From: Fomes fomentarius
Lineage: Eukaryota; Basidiomycota; Agaricomycetes; Polyporales; Polyporaceae
Assembly (NCBI GenBank): GCA_022606135.1
Contig: JABYQN010000012.1
Span: 1,388,503 to 1,452,502, forward strand
Direction: 5' to 3'
Length of the DNA stretch: 64,000 bases
Position 1 is the stretch's first letter. Each line of letters starts with the position of its first letter. Of this stretch, positions 47,203 to 57,631 are shown piece by piece. The notes under the pieces were generated by a model. It worked only from the letters and a program-made list of their open reading frames with translations, was not told the DNA's origin and searched no databases. Made by a program: the position numbers and the translations under genes.

Positions 47203-49110
47203 ATGACCACTTCTATAATCCTGCCAGACTTCAACTTCCCGAATAAAGAAGACGAAGAGTATGGCAACGACGAGGAATACGAGGACGCAGATGGGGAAGA
47301 GGAGGAGTACGACGAAGGAGAGGACTTAGATGCAGAAGCGGAGGCAATGGCGAAAAGACTAGGTGACCAACTATTAGCTGATATTGCGAAGGCTCAAGCC
47401 GAAGCTGCTGCTGCAAGCTCAAGCGCACTACCGCTTGTCCAGCCGTCAGTATCCTCTGATTCGCCTCAACAGTCTTCCTTCAGGAAGAAGCAAGATGCTG
47501 CTCTCTTCACCATGAAGGGCATCCTAGCTTTTGCTTCCAAGCATGCGATTGTTGGCTCGACCATGTCCTCGTCCCAAGTTCCTGGCACTGAGGGCGGCAG
47601 TCTTCTTGATGTCTTCAATCGATGTATCGCGGCATCCTCCATTTCGAAGCCTCTTGCTCGTGCCCTGACCGACGTCGTTCTTTCCCTCGCCAAGTCTGAC
47701 GGGCTCTTTGGCTCTCTTCGGCACCCAGACGCGCCTACGACCCAGTTGGACAAGGGCAAACGTAAACGCGACCATGCGGACGAGGGTGGCCGCTATCCCG
47801 TAGACTACCCACAAAAACGTGTTGCTATCGGCATGCCCATCGACCACCCTGATCTGCTCAACCAAATTGGCGAAGCTCTGCGCGTAATCACTCACGCTCT
47901 CACTTCATCCTCGCCTCCTACACAAGGCCAATCCATTGACCCAGCAGTAATATCATCCATTCAACTCCAGCTCCATCAAGTCTTCCTCTTTGCCGTAACA
48001 TCTGCTCCTCGCGCAGGCGATGGGCGTATGCAAGCGCTGCAGGAGCTGGCTGGGCTTGTACAGATGCTTGGAGTCCTCAGCGGTATCCATATCGGTAACC
48101 CGCCTCCTCAGTGGCAGGTTCCACCAGGAAGCGCTCCCCCTCCCCCACCGCCGGATATTGGAACCGCCGTGTACCCATGCCTAGTACCTGGATGCCCCAA
48201 GACATTTTATCGACTCTACTCCCTCCGAACTCACCAGCGTCTGCACACACTAGAACATCGCCCGTATCGCTGTATGCAATGTCCGGCATCGTTCGTGCGT
48301 AATCACGATCTCAAGCGTCACGCACTCCTCCATGAGAAGAAGGCTTGGCGCTGTGCGGGTTGCAACAAGATCTTCTCTCGACGAGACGCTATCAAGCGAC
48401 ACAAGGACGCTCGTGGTCGCGGGAAAGGTCGTCCAGACACGGCAGACCCGGTCGATACAGCGTGCGCACTGGCTGAGATCGAAGAGGTCGAGGTAGAGAA
48501 GGTCGATGGTGAGGAGGAGATCAGCCGTAGAGCGAAGCTGTGGAATGGTATTGCCGCGTCTTCTGCGGGTTCAACCATGGCCGAGCACATGGGGCCTGAG
48601 GATGGCGAAGTCGACCCGGGCATCGTACATCAGGCGCAGCACATGGTCCTGCAGATACACGGGCTGCTGCAGGCAGAGGTCGCAAAGGGGTTAGGAACTC
48701 CCGCCGCGCCAGCCCCGATGCCGCCTCCCCATATCAGCCAGTCCACCCTCGCGAGTATCATCGCTCGTGCGCAACAGTCTGCCATTCCGCCCGCAACCGA
48801 AATGTCCAGTGCCGCTCCTGGGCCATCTGTAGCAGAGACGGCGATGATCATCGACGCGCCGACAACGGAACACGAGCCCCCATCTGGACAGACGGAGCAA
48901 CCTACCTCGTCGACACCACCTCCATTGTCATCGTGGCTATCGGAAGAGCATACGAGGCTGCTGGAGCAAGCCATCGCTCAAGCTGCATCTGCAGCACAAG
49001 CGCAGGCTGAGGCTGAGGCAGCGTTGGAGGAGGAAGGCGAGGATGACTTCGATGAGGACGAAGAGGCGGAGGCTGTGGCACCCAAGGACTCAGCCGGCGT
49101 ACGTCCTTGA
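47203..49110 (+). CDS. C2H2 zinc-finger transcription factor
   Basis: A single 635-codon exon starts at the ATG at 47203 (MTTSIILPDFNFPNKEDEEY). A strongly acidic N-terminus (residues ~10-50) could be an activation region. A basic LDKGKRKRDH patch (~residue 188) is a likely nuclear signal. Three fingers begin near residue 324: YPCLVPGCPKTFYRLYSLRT, YRCMQCPASFVRNHDLKRHA, and WRCAGCNKIFSRRDAIKRHK. The third has C-X2-C-X12-H but lacks the expected final His (HKDAR); a downstream Cys may act instead, as in several fungal C2H2/C2HC factors. A Pro/Ala-rich C-terminal half and an Ala/Glu-rich acidic end follow. Target genes cannot be inferred. Divergent from FIG4. Confidence 0.87.
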   Translation: MTTSIILPDFNFPNKEDEEYGNDEEYEDADGEEEEYDEGEDLDAEAEAMAKRLGDQLLADIAKAQAEAAAASSSALPLVQPSVSSDSPQQSSFRKKQDAALFTMKGILAFASKHAIVGSTMSSSQVPGTEGGSLLDVFNRCIAASSISKPLARALTDVVLSLAKSDGLFGSLRHPDAPTTQLDKGKRKRDHADEGGRYPVDYPQKRVAIGMPIDHPDLLNQIGEALRVITHALTSSSPPTQGQSIDPAVISSIQLQLHQVFLFAVTSAPRAGDGRMQALQELAGLVQMLGVLSGIHIGNPPPQWQVPPGSAPPPPPPDIGTAVYPCLVPGCPKTFYRLYSLRTHQRLHTLEHRPYRCMQCPASFVRNHDLKRHALLHEKKAWRCAGCNKIFSRRDAIKRHKDARGRGKGRPDTADPVDTACALAEIEEVEVEKVDGEEEISRRAKLWNGIAASSAGSTMAEHMGPEDGEVDPGIVHQAQHMVLQIHGLLQAEVAKGLGTPAAPAPMPPPHISQSTLASIIARAQQSAIPPATEMSSAAPGPSVAETAMIIDAPTTEHEPPSGQTEQPTSSTPPPLSSWLSEEHTRLLEQAIAQAASAAQAQAEAEAALEEEGEDDFDEDEEAEAVAPKDSAGVRP

Positions 49111-50074
49111 CGCAAAGGGAGGCCGTGGCCGCAGCTCCTGCCTGCGCGCTGTGTCAGTGTACACCATTCACCGGTACCAGTCCTCCTTCTGGCAGTTGCC
49201 TTGAGGTGGTACGACGGCCTCTGTTACCTCGCATGTGGCGCGTACGGTCTCGTGAAAGCAAGGGAACGTCGGGCTCCTGGACCTCCGTAACGTTCAGAAT
49301 ATCGTAGACTCGAGCGGTGTCGTAGCAGTCGAGGGTGACATATCTGAATCAGTGATCCGTGGTGCAGGCAGGTTGGGACAGAACAGGACTGTGTTCGACG
49401 AATGTGTTGGAATGACGTCATGGAGTGTGGCTCGACGCAGAGGAGATTCAGGCCGAGCGCCTTCGAGGTGACCCGGACCGACATGGACCCTTGTTCTGGC
49501 AGAAAGACGAAGACGGGGTAATGAACGATGCTCCAAAGCTACCCGTGGGTCTTCCTTGGGCTCGATACATCCTGGGGACTTGCGAGCCTAACTCATTCTG
49601 ACAGGAGTGTTGCGAGGGAAGCCCGTCGTATCGTTGGTGCACCGAGGATGTGTAGCGATCTGAAGACCTCTATTTCGACTGAAGAGGCAAGAGGAAAACC
49701 ATGTACATCAGAACGTGTCCATTGTAGAGAACGAGGCTGAGGGCTGTCGGTCGCAGAATCCAGAGACAAAGTCGTACGACGTTCTTTTTTGCCTGATGAC
49801 CATATCCTCAGAAAGCTCAAGACGACACATGTGAGCATGCCACCGAGATTCAGACTATGGCTACGCTGGAATTGCTAGAAATATAGAGTGAACGACACGC
49901 CAAGTCGTGTCTTTCAACCATAAGCACTGCTAGTCATACATTTGTACCATGAATTCCAAGATGTGTAAGATCGTCCAAAAATGATAACAGTTCCAATTAC
50001 ATTCAGCATATGCGATCTCCCCTCAACGTCATCCCGCGGCTGGCATCAGATAGCCACAACACCATCGAAGATAA
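49111..50074. other. Intergenic with coding-like plus-strand segments
   Basis: Between 49200 and 49600 two plus-strand stretches in different frames read like protein: GLLDLRNVQNIVDSSGVVAV with EGDISESVIRGAGRLGQ, and EIQAERLRGDPDRHGPLFWQ with APKLPVGLPWARYIL. I found no GT-AG join linking them in frame: the two candidate introns ending at 49440 whose phase suits the second stretch create a TAG at the join. The minus strand is also partly open. It may be an intron-rich small gene, decayed gene remnants, or chance. From 49750 to 50074 nothing is seen. Confidence 0.3.
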
Positions 50075-53000
50075 TTACAGCCTGCTCTCCATTACGACCA
50101 TGTTCCCGCGCCAGTTGAGCACGCCCTTGCCAAACGCAGCCTCGAGCACCTCATCCATCGTGCGCACATACACGAACTGCATCTCCGCGCGTACCTCAAG
50201 CGGCACATCCTGCTCGACGTCCTTGCGGTTCGCCCACGGCAAGATGACCTTGGTTATTTGCGCGCGGTGCGCGCCGAGGACCTTCTCCTTAATCCCACCA
50301 ACGGGGCCGACGCGCCCTCGGAGTGTTATTTCGCCTGTCATGGCGAGGTGTGTGGGAACGCAGGCGCCGGTGAGGAGGGAGACGAAGGCGCAGGTCTGCG
50401 AGTAAGGTGAACAAACGTTGGGACGATCCAAAAAAGGAGGAACATACCATGGCGATGCCGGCTGATGGCCCATCCTTCTTGACTGCGCCGGAGGGGAGGT
50501 GGAGGTGGATGTCGATCGGGTCTGGAGCCTTAAGAGGGTCCTGCGAGCGGAGCTTCGTGATGTAGAGGTCATATGCATGACTCTTGACCCAGCTCAACGC
50601 CAATTCGCCGCTCTCCTTGATGACCTGCATATAGACGTCAGACAATGGTCCTCGAAACTCGTCCAGGATACGAACGACGCACCTCGCCGAGACTACCAGT
50701 CAGCTTGAGCTGCCCGCTCCCCGGAACGGCAGAAGTCTCAATGGGCAGGATACCCCTTCACCCATGCCGGTGACGACAAGACCGTACACTAGCCCGCGCC
50801 GCTCCTCGCGGTGCAGCTCTTCCTCGTCCCACCGCGCAATGCCAAGGATTTTCTCGAGTTCGTGCTCCTCGACGAGCTTCTTGTACGTCTTGCCCTTGCT
50901 CTTCTCCTGCATGTCGAGCGAAGGGAGCTGCGAGATGTTCATGATTCCAGTGCTATCGAAAAACTCGGCCCACTCGACAGCCTTGTACCGCACGACGGCC
51001 CCGATTGCGCGCTCGAGGGAGCGGACGCCTGCTTCGCGTGTGTAGTGCGTCGCGATGTGCATGAGTGCGGACTGGGTTAGGGTTACGTGGTTGGGCGTCA
51101 AGCCATTCGCCTTCAGCTGCTTGGGGAGGAGAAATTTGTTCGCAATGTGCACCTTCTCATCGTACGTGTAGCCTGGCGAGCAGTGTGAGCATAAGGCCAA
51201 CAGGCCAGTGAGAATACATACCAGAAAGTTGAATGATTTCACAGCGGTCAAGGAGAGGTGCAGAGATGGTCTCAAGAGAGTTGGACGTGCAGATGAAAAG
51301 CACTTGACTAAGGTCAACGGGTACATTGATGTAGTGGTCCTGTGGAAAACGTCAATACCATATGGCACGCAACTAGAAAATTAGCTAACGTTGAATGAGT
51401 GGTTCTGCTCCGGGTCGAGCACCTCCAGTAGGACAGCACCAGGATCACCATGGAAGTTGGACTGTGCCAACTTATCGACCTCATCCCTGCCGAACTCGTC
51501 AACTTGCACTGGTGACCACACGAGAGGAGATGACATACAAGAGAATCACAGGGTCCGGACGTCCGGCCTTACGCAGTGCTTGCACAATGGACCCAGGACC
51601 ACTGGCGACGTACGTGCGCCTGTGACCTCGGATCTCAGCTTCGTCGCGCACACCACCCAGCGATATGCGCTGGAAAGGTCTGTCGAGTGCGCGCGCAATC
51701 GACTGTCCGAGTGAGGTTTTCCCTGTACCGGGAGGTCCAACGAACCTAGGGGGCGCTCGGTCACACTGAAAACGTTCGACTTCACACAAGCAGACTTACA
51801 AGAGGATCGGACCCCTGACCGTCTTAGCGGTCGCCCCGCGTCGATGCTTCGACGGGGAAGGCGAAGGGGCCGGCCGAGGCACAGGAGCCTCGTTGGCATC
51901 CTTTAGCGAGTCCTTGACATCCGACTTGTTTCCGGCTTCTGCAGCAGGTCTAGAGTTCAGCGCCTTCCTGATGCGCGCTATGGCCCATGCAGTTGCATCA
52001 CCTTGTGCGCGCTGCGACGAAACATTTCCACCATCCGGCTTGGGAGTAATATTAGGAGGCGGGGTGGCAGGAACCAAAGCCGAAGTCGCGTCCGGAGCGC
52101 TTGGGAGCGCTTCATGTTCTGCCTGGAGCTGCTTGAGGCGGACGACAGCGAGATACTCGATGAGACGCTTCTTAATCTTGTCGAGCCCATAATGGTCTTC
52201 ATCGAGCTGCTTGCGCGCATTGGCGAGGAAGGAGCGGTCTTTGAGCTTGTCAGAGGACGTCGCGACCGCATATGCTGCTGACGAAGGCCAGGGGATAGAG
52301 GTGAGCCACTCGAGCTGGAGAATGATCTTCAGCGCGCTGACTCAAATTCGACCCTGAATGGGATACTAACATAGTTTCGGACAACGCTGTGCTCAGCACT
52401 CCCGGGCGGGATACGCTGTAATCGCTTCCAGTCGCGCACGGCTATCTTCCGCTCCTCGCTGTCCTTCGCCATGGCTTCAATCTTGCTCCGGATCTCGGCC
52501 ATGTCCTCAGCGTCGGACTGCTCGGTATCATCCAAATCGGAGTGATTGTCCGGTGAACGCGAACCCGACGAGCTCCCGGCATTAAGGTTGTTGAGCTCGC
52601 GCTGGATGGCGGTAAGCTGCTGTCGAAGGAAGAATTCTTTCTGTTGCTTCGAAAGGCTCTCGTCGATAGACTGTGCAATCTTCTTCGTGACTTCTGTGAT
52701 GGAAGCTTGCTTGACAAATAGCTCCGTTGCACGTCGGAGGCGATCATCTGCACCGGAGGCCGACAGATACTCTGCATAGGACTTTCATTAGCACGAGTCC
52801 GCACAAATCCGCATTGGCACCCGCATTATTGCCTCAATGCGGGATAAGTAGTGCAGTATCGTGGTACTGTGATGTGAGTTTGACAACACCACTGACAGTT
52901 ACGGCATCTAATCCCGTGCATGTCCCGTAGAACCCGTGGTGACTGGCACTTCAGCGGCTGTCGTTATCAAGCACTGATGTCATGCAGTTGCGGGACGAAC

Positions 53001-53723
53001 AATCTCCGAAAGTTCCCACTACGCGAGCGTGAGCAGCAGCTGACAGAGCGCAGAAACTGACGCAAACGCTGCACGCACTCCTTATGCCCGTACCGCGGCT
53101 GGATTTCATAGGATTGTAGCATTCATTGAATGCAGGATGGAGAACTCACCAAGCTTGTCGTTGTACTCAACCTTGTTAATTCCAGCTACTATGACGTCGG
53201 CCATCCAAGGTGCACGGTCGTCAGATACTTCCTCGATCATGTGCGAGATCTTGACGTAAACGTCTCTCCGGGACTGCTGGGTGACATCTTGAGCGAGACT
53301 GTCGAGGAGCTTGGAGGCAGCAGCTCTGAAGGGTGCAATGACTTCTGGAGAGGGTGGCCCATCCGGCTTGGGGTATTCGGCGCTAAGCTCGATGAGTTCG
53401 TTCGCGTCGACTTCACTAGCGGACTTAAGGTCCGGGTAGTATATGCGAGAGAGCCCGTGGAGTGTGACATGGTAGATGCGCTTTGGCGACCTGGTTATGG
53501 GCCTGACTATACGTACGACCCGAGCCGCAGTGCCCCAAGGGTGGAGAACGGAGGGTGAGATGCACGGGACTGTGCCAATGACGAGTTGTACGTCAGACTG
53601 CTGGACGAGGTTGATGAGTCGCGTGCCTACGGCCTCGTCGAGGGAAAATTGAAGTCTCGCGGTTGGAAGGAGGACGAGAGGGTTTGGGAGAGTGAGCACA
53701 GGGAGAGTGGTCGAGCCAGACAT
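50075..53723 (-). CDS. Peroxisomal Lon protease (AAA+ serine protease)
   Basis: This is an ATP-dependent quality-control protease of the peroxisome matrix (Lon2/Pln type). The start at 53723 ([20 protein letters not shown]) opens the N-terminal substrate-binding domain, with no mitochondrial presequence. Next come [20 protein letters not shown], a charged spacer, and the AAA+ module with [18 protein letters not shown] (Walker A, near 51,720), [20 protein letters not shown] and the DEVDKL region. The protease domain has [17 protein letters not shown] (catalytic Ser, near 50,460) and [16 protein letters not shown] (catalytic Lys, near 50,285). The last three residues, SRL, are a peroxisomal PTS1 signal, which separates it from mitochondrial Pim1. 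One intron (52772-53149) is unusually long. Divergent from DML1. Confidence 0.92.
52772..53149 (-). other. Long intron of the Lon gene with internal hairpin
   Basis: The donor GGTGAG follows VEYNDKL, and the acceptor CCTATGCAG precedes EYLSAS. At 378 nt it is about six times the usual intron length here. It contains a perfect 8-bp inverted repeat with an 8-nt loop (CCCGCATT at 52820-52827, AATGCGGG at 52836-52843). No coding frame continues through it. Confidence 0.65.
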
Positions 53724-54212
53724 GTTGGTGCAGAGGCAAGGCAAGGCAAGCTCAGACTGCGAAGGCTGCCGGGTGCGGGGGAGTGGGCGCTTCTCAATAA
53801 TCACACGCGAGCGGCTTCATCAAACGCCTACTTATCTCCCGCCTTGAATCTCGTGCTTTTGAACTGTATGAACTGGGAGACATCCACTGTCGGATTTTCT
53901 CAAGAGTGACGATTGTCACGCGGCGACGACGTAAGATAAGCTGCTGAGCTGGCTTCTTCAAGTTCGCAGTAATACATATATTCAGGTATCGCAATCATCG
54001 CACGGTTAACGTAATGTTCTGGTTTATCTACACCTCAGGTGCCACTTGACTTCGGCATTTTAGTCTCCAGTACTAGTTCTCCATCCTCCAAAAAGCCCCA
54101 CTACCACCCTCATGCTATCACACATTCATGAATTATCAAGCGCGGTTCGCAGAATTGATATTCGGGGCGCCAGCGCCCAAGCGCTAGCGCTCAACGTTTG
54201 TCTTCTACCTCC
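53724..54212. promoter_or_regulatory. Divergent Lon / DML1 promoter region
   Basis: 489 bp separate the Lon and DML1 starts. The interval is AT-richer than the genes, especially around 53930-54010. Just before the DML1 start, CAGCGCCCAAGCGCTAGCGCT contains a short palindromic AGCGCT pair. No TATA box is clear. Confidence 0.4.
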
Positions 54213-56296
54213 ATGAAGGAGATCCTTTACATCCAAGCAGGCCCATTGGCCAACTTCGTCGGCACTCATTTCTGGAACACTCAGGAAAGCTACTTTACAT
54301 ACGATGATCACGACGATCCTTTCGTCTTCCACGATAGGTCCTTCCGCGAGGGCATGACAAGCAAGGTAGGTTTTGTTGACGAATCTGTCATCTGCGCATC
54401 CTCATTCCCACCCAAGGGAGAGGCAACATACTGCCCAAGACTCCTCCTCTTTGACAGAAAATGTGTGTGATTCTGACACAGTATCGGCAGGCTGGCACGC
54501 TCAATCTAAAATAGCGAACTTCGGTGCTCTGTCGGACTCTCTCTACGGGGATGGAGAAAACGAGGACGTAACACCTCAATGGTGTGGTATCCCCAATGCG
54601 TGAATGTTATGACGGTCTCACATCATCCCTTTCTTGTGCGCACAGGGGAGGAGGCGTTGTCGAGCATCGACAAGATCCCGTAGTAAGAATTGAATACCAA
54701 CGTCGACTGGAAGAAGGCGAGCCTAGGGAAGATAACAAGGGCGACGCAGAGCATACAACAGAAGCCTCCAATATCCGCTTCTGGTCTGACTATAACCGTG
54801 TTTACTTCCACCCACGCACCTTGCAGAAATTACCAGATCTTGCTGATTGGGAAACACCCAATGGCGATTGGAGCGCAACCCGAGAAACGTTCCTCAAGCA
54901 CGAAGCGGTGAGATTGCCATGCATCGTTACTCCGAGGGTGTCCTTAATGATATACCGCACAGGAACATGAATTGGTTGAGAACGAAGTGAGGCTATTTGT
55001 GGAGGAATGCGACAATCTCCAAGTAGGTATCTGGCTTTGAGGACGTTCATGGTCAGTTGGAGGCTGGAGGCTAACGGACATAGGGCATACAAATCATCAA
55101 CGATTGCGCTACCTTCGGAGGTTTCACTGACGCCTTCCTGACGGTCCTCCGTGATGATCTGCCCAAATCTGCATCAATAACATTCCCATTGCTCTCTAAC
55201 GCCTCGATTAAGCTAGTCAGCGCAGATGGAGTTAGTTGACATGATTGGATCAAGTCCGCGACAAATGACTTACGGCTTTCTCCAGCAATTAGAAGCGATG
55301 AACGCGCTCAACGATGCGTTGTGTATGCGTGGGCTTGAGAACATGTCAACACTGAACGTGCCAGTGCAAGCCCCTGCGACATGGCGAAGGACGGATTGGC
55401 TAGACGACCTAGACCTTGACGTCTGTATAGGTCTAAACCGACCACCGTTGCTATGCTGAAGCGCAATCTTACAGTCGAAGTCACCATACATCTCTTCCGC
55501 GATACTGTCTACTCACATCGAGACCATAACTCTACCTTGCCGGTAGGTCCTCAGATCACCTTTCGAAAGTTGTATCATGCGATCTTACAGTACCCGCAGT
55601 CTGAAGAGCTCGTTACACGACTTGCATTCGATTAGCGACCTGCTCAACCCAACGGGTACGACTCACACCGTTCATCTCGCTGGAATACATCCCCTCTCTG
55701 CGTCTTCTTCGTGGGCTTTTGACGTAGAGAAAAGGATTTACGACCTCTCTGCCGTCGCCGAGGCGACTGAAAACAGACCCTCGATGCAGTATGCTCGTCT
55801 GCATGTCTCGCGAGGCCTGAGGACCCAGGAAGTCCCTCAATACGAAATGGCGTTCTCGAGAATGCCGGTGCCGCTGAGGTATTATATAATTCTTCGTTAG
55901 GCGTTCCACTCACCTACTGACCACGACCTACTCTCCCCCAGCATACACGCCCCAGCCTACCCAACGCCGACATCCTTCCCTCGCTTCACCTCCGCGCTCT
56001 CCCCATTCTCCCTCGTCGAGCATGGAGACCGGGGGAAAGCCCCTCATAGAGTACTCTCTACGCTCACGACGACTAGCGCCACATCGAAGCTGTTTGCGTC
56101 GTATGCGCGGCTCGCGCAGGAGTGCGTCGACCGGCACTCGGAGGTGGTGGTGCGGATGGGGCTGGAGTATGACGAGCTGAAGGAGCTGAAGGACGATATG
56201 TGGGCACTGTGCGATCGGTATGTGGAGGACTCGGATGAGGGAGGGGCGCGTGGTGAGGAAGAGGAAAAGGCTGGTGAGGATGAGGAGTTTGAGTGA
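54213..56296 (+). CDS. DML1: DML1/Misato-like tubulin-related protein
   Basis: DML1/Misato proteins are tubulin-like factors needed for mitochondrial DNA inheritance, partitioning and mitochondrial shape. The start at 54213 gives MKEILYIQAGPLANFVGTHF with WNTQESYFTYDDHDDPFVFH, the diagnostic N-terminus (Misato segment II). After introns follow YCPRLLLFDRK, NFGALSDSLYG, FWSDYNRVYFHPRTLQKLPD, and the tubulin-like IQIINDCATFGGFTDAFLTV with LRDDLPKSASITFPLL. The C-terminal part includes TTHTVHLAGIHPLSASSSWA and a final acidic EEEEKAGEDEEFE before TGA at 56294-56296. At least six short introns interrupt it. Divergent from Lon. Length (~500 aa) fits. Confidence 0.9.
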
Positions 56297-57540
56297 GTGT
56301 ATGCGCGGTAGGGGTGACCGTAGATAGGAGATGAAGGCACGTTGGCGGGCTACGTTGTGCTTGACGGGGAACAGCTGACAGTTCGAATAGGCATAGATAA
56401 AGGGATACTCCCCTCCTGATTTCATGAGCGATTGCAGCATCGACTGTGGCGAGCTACTCCTCCACTGCGACCGACGATGGTGACCAGTACCGTGATTAAT
56501 AGTATGGTTAGTGAACGCCGCCCCAACGTAGGGCTTCGTGCCTCCAATTCGGGGCGAGCTCGGCAAGCCAACTCACCCGCATCAAACGTCGCGAGCTCTC
56601 TCACTATCCAAGACTATTCAACGGTGTTCCGTAGCACATCCGATGACAATAGCATGAGGCAAACAGGCGTTTGCATTTTTGGGGTTCACTCTCACCGCGT
56701 CCTATGCTATCGATCTCGTTTTCCACAGATCCTTTCCTGGTTTATCTGACTCGACCTTTCAGCAGCATGTGAGCATACCCAACAGAGATGGATCGCACCA
56801 TGCACCCGCGGATCAATCTTTGTGGTCGTCGCTAGGAAGAACCCTGCACCATTCGCCGCACAGTGCAAACGTGTTGCCCCTAGTTCGTTCCCGCGCTAAC
56901 GCAAAAAACAATACAACCTGTCGCCGCCCAGGATTATCAGAGCGGTCATCTGAGAGCAGGTGTTCCTGGACGGATCATGGAGAACAAGGAGATAAATGGT
57001 CCGAATAGGCAGGAGGCCGCCTACACGAACAAACACGGGTACACATAGGTGAGAAGCGACCGCGACAGGCTGAAGACAGATGGCGACCGCGAAGCTCGTT
57101 CTGTGGGCCTGCAGGTGCGATCGCGCTTCTCCCGACTCTCTGACTGGACGCGCAACTATAGGACAAAGCGCGCATTTCTCTCAGTTCTCAGGCTTGAGTG
57201 GCAAGAGGGAGGGGACCGTTGCCAGCTTCTTCGGTGGTGATCGATCTCTGAAGGCATATGTTCAGTGACTTCTGCTGATTATCGCAAAAATAATCGAGGG
57301 TCCAACCTCCTTCTGCGCCCATGCACATACACTTTAGCGATGCATGCTTCTAGGCCGACTCGGAGAAGAAAGAAGTGCAATTCATTCATAGCCTGAATAG
57401 GCAGGACGAGCCTAGACTTTCCAGAGTCAGATTGCTACACAATTGGACGACAGGGGGCCGTGTATCCGGACAAGGGCGCCCTTTGTTCGCTTTCTGGACA
57501 AACCACCGTGGCAAAGTTTCAAGCGCCGGCCTCTCTCACG
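56297..57540. other. Intergenic, 1.2 kb, nothing recognised
   Basis: Several 60-110 codon frames occur on both strands, none with a family signature. Near 57280-57540 the sequence becomes promoter-like ahead of the TATA box at 57541. Confidence 0.4.
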
Positions 57541-57548
57541 TATATAAA
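57541..57548 (+). promoter_or_regulatory. TATA box
   Basis: A perfect TATATAAA sits 83 bp before the first downstream ATG (57624), followed by a C/T-rich leader. It is the clearest TATA box in the window and supports transcription of the candidate gene that follows. Confidence 0.6.
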
Positions 57549-57631
57549 CCCTGGGCCTCGCCGCTCCTTTCTTTCCCCAGAACCACCAAGTTCTCTTCCA
57601 AAGCACGACGAGCCCCCACTAGCATGGCAAC

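Noticed and set aside
55928..56566. 212-codon minus-strand frame
   Set aside because: Antisense to the DML1 C-terminal exon; the sense strand gives the expected Misato-type end.
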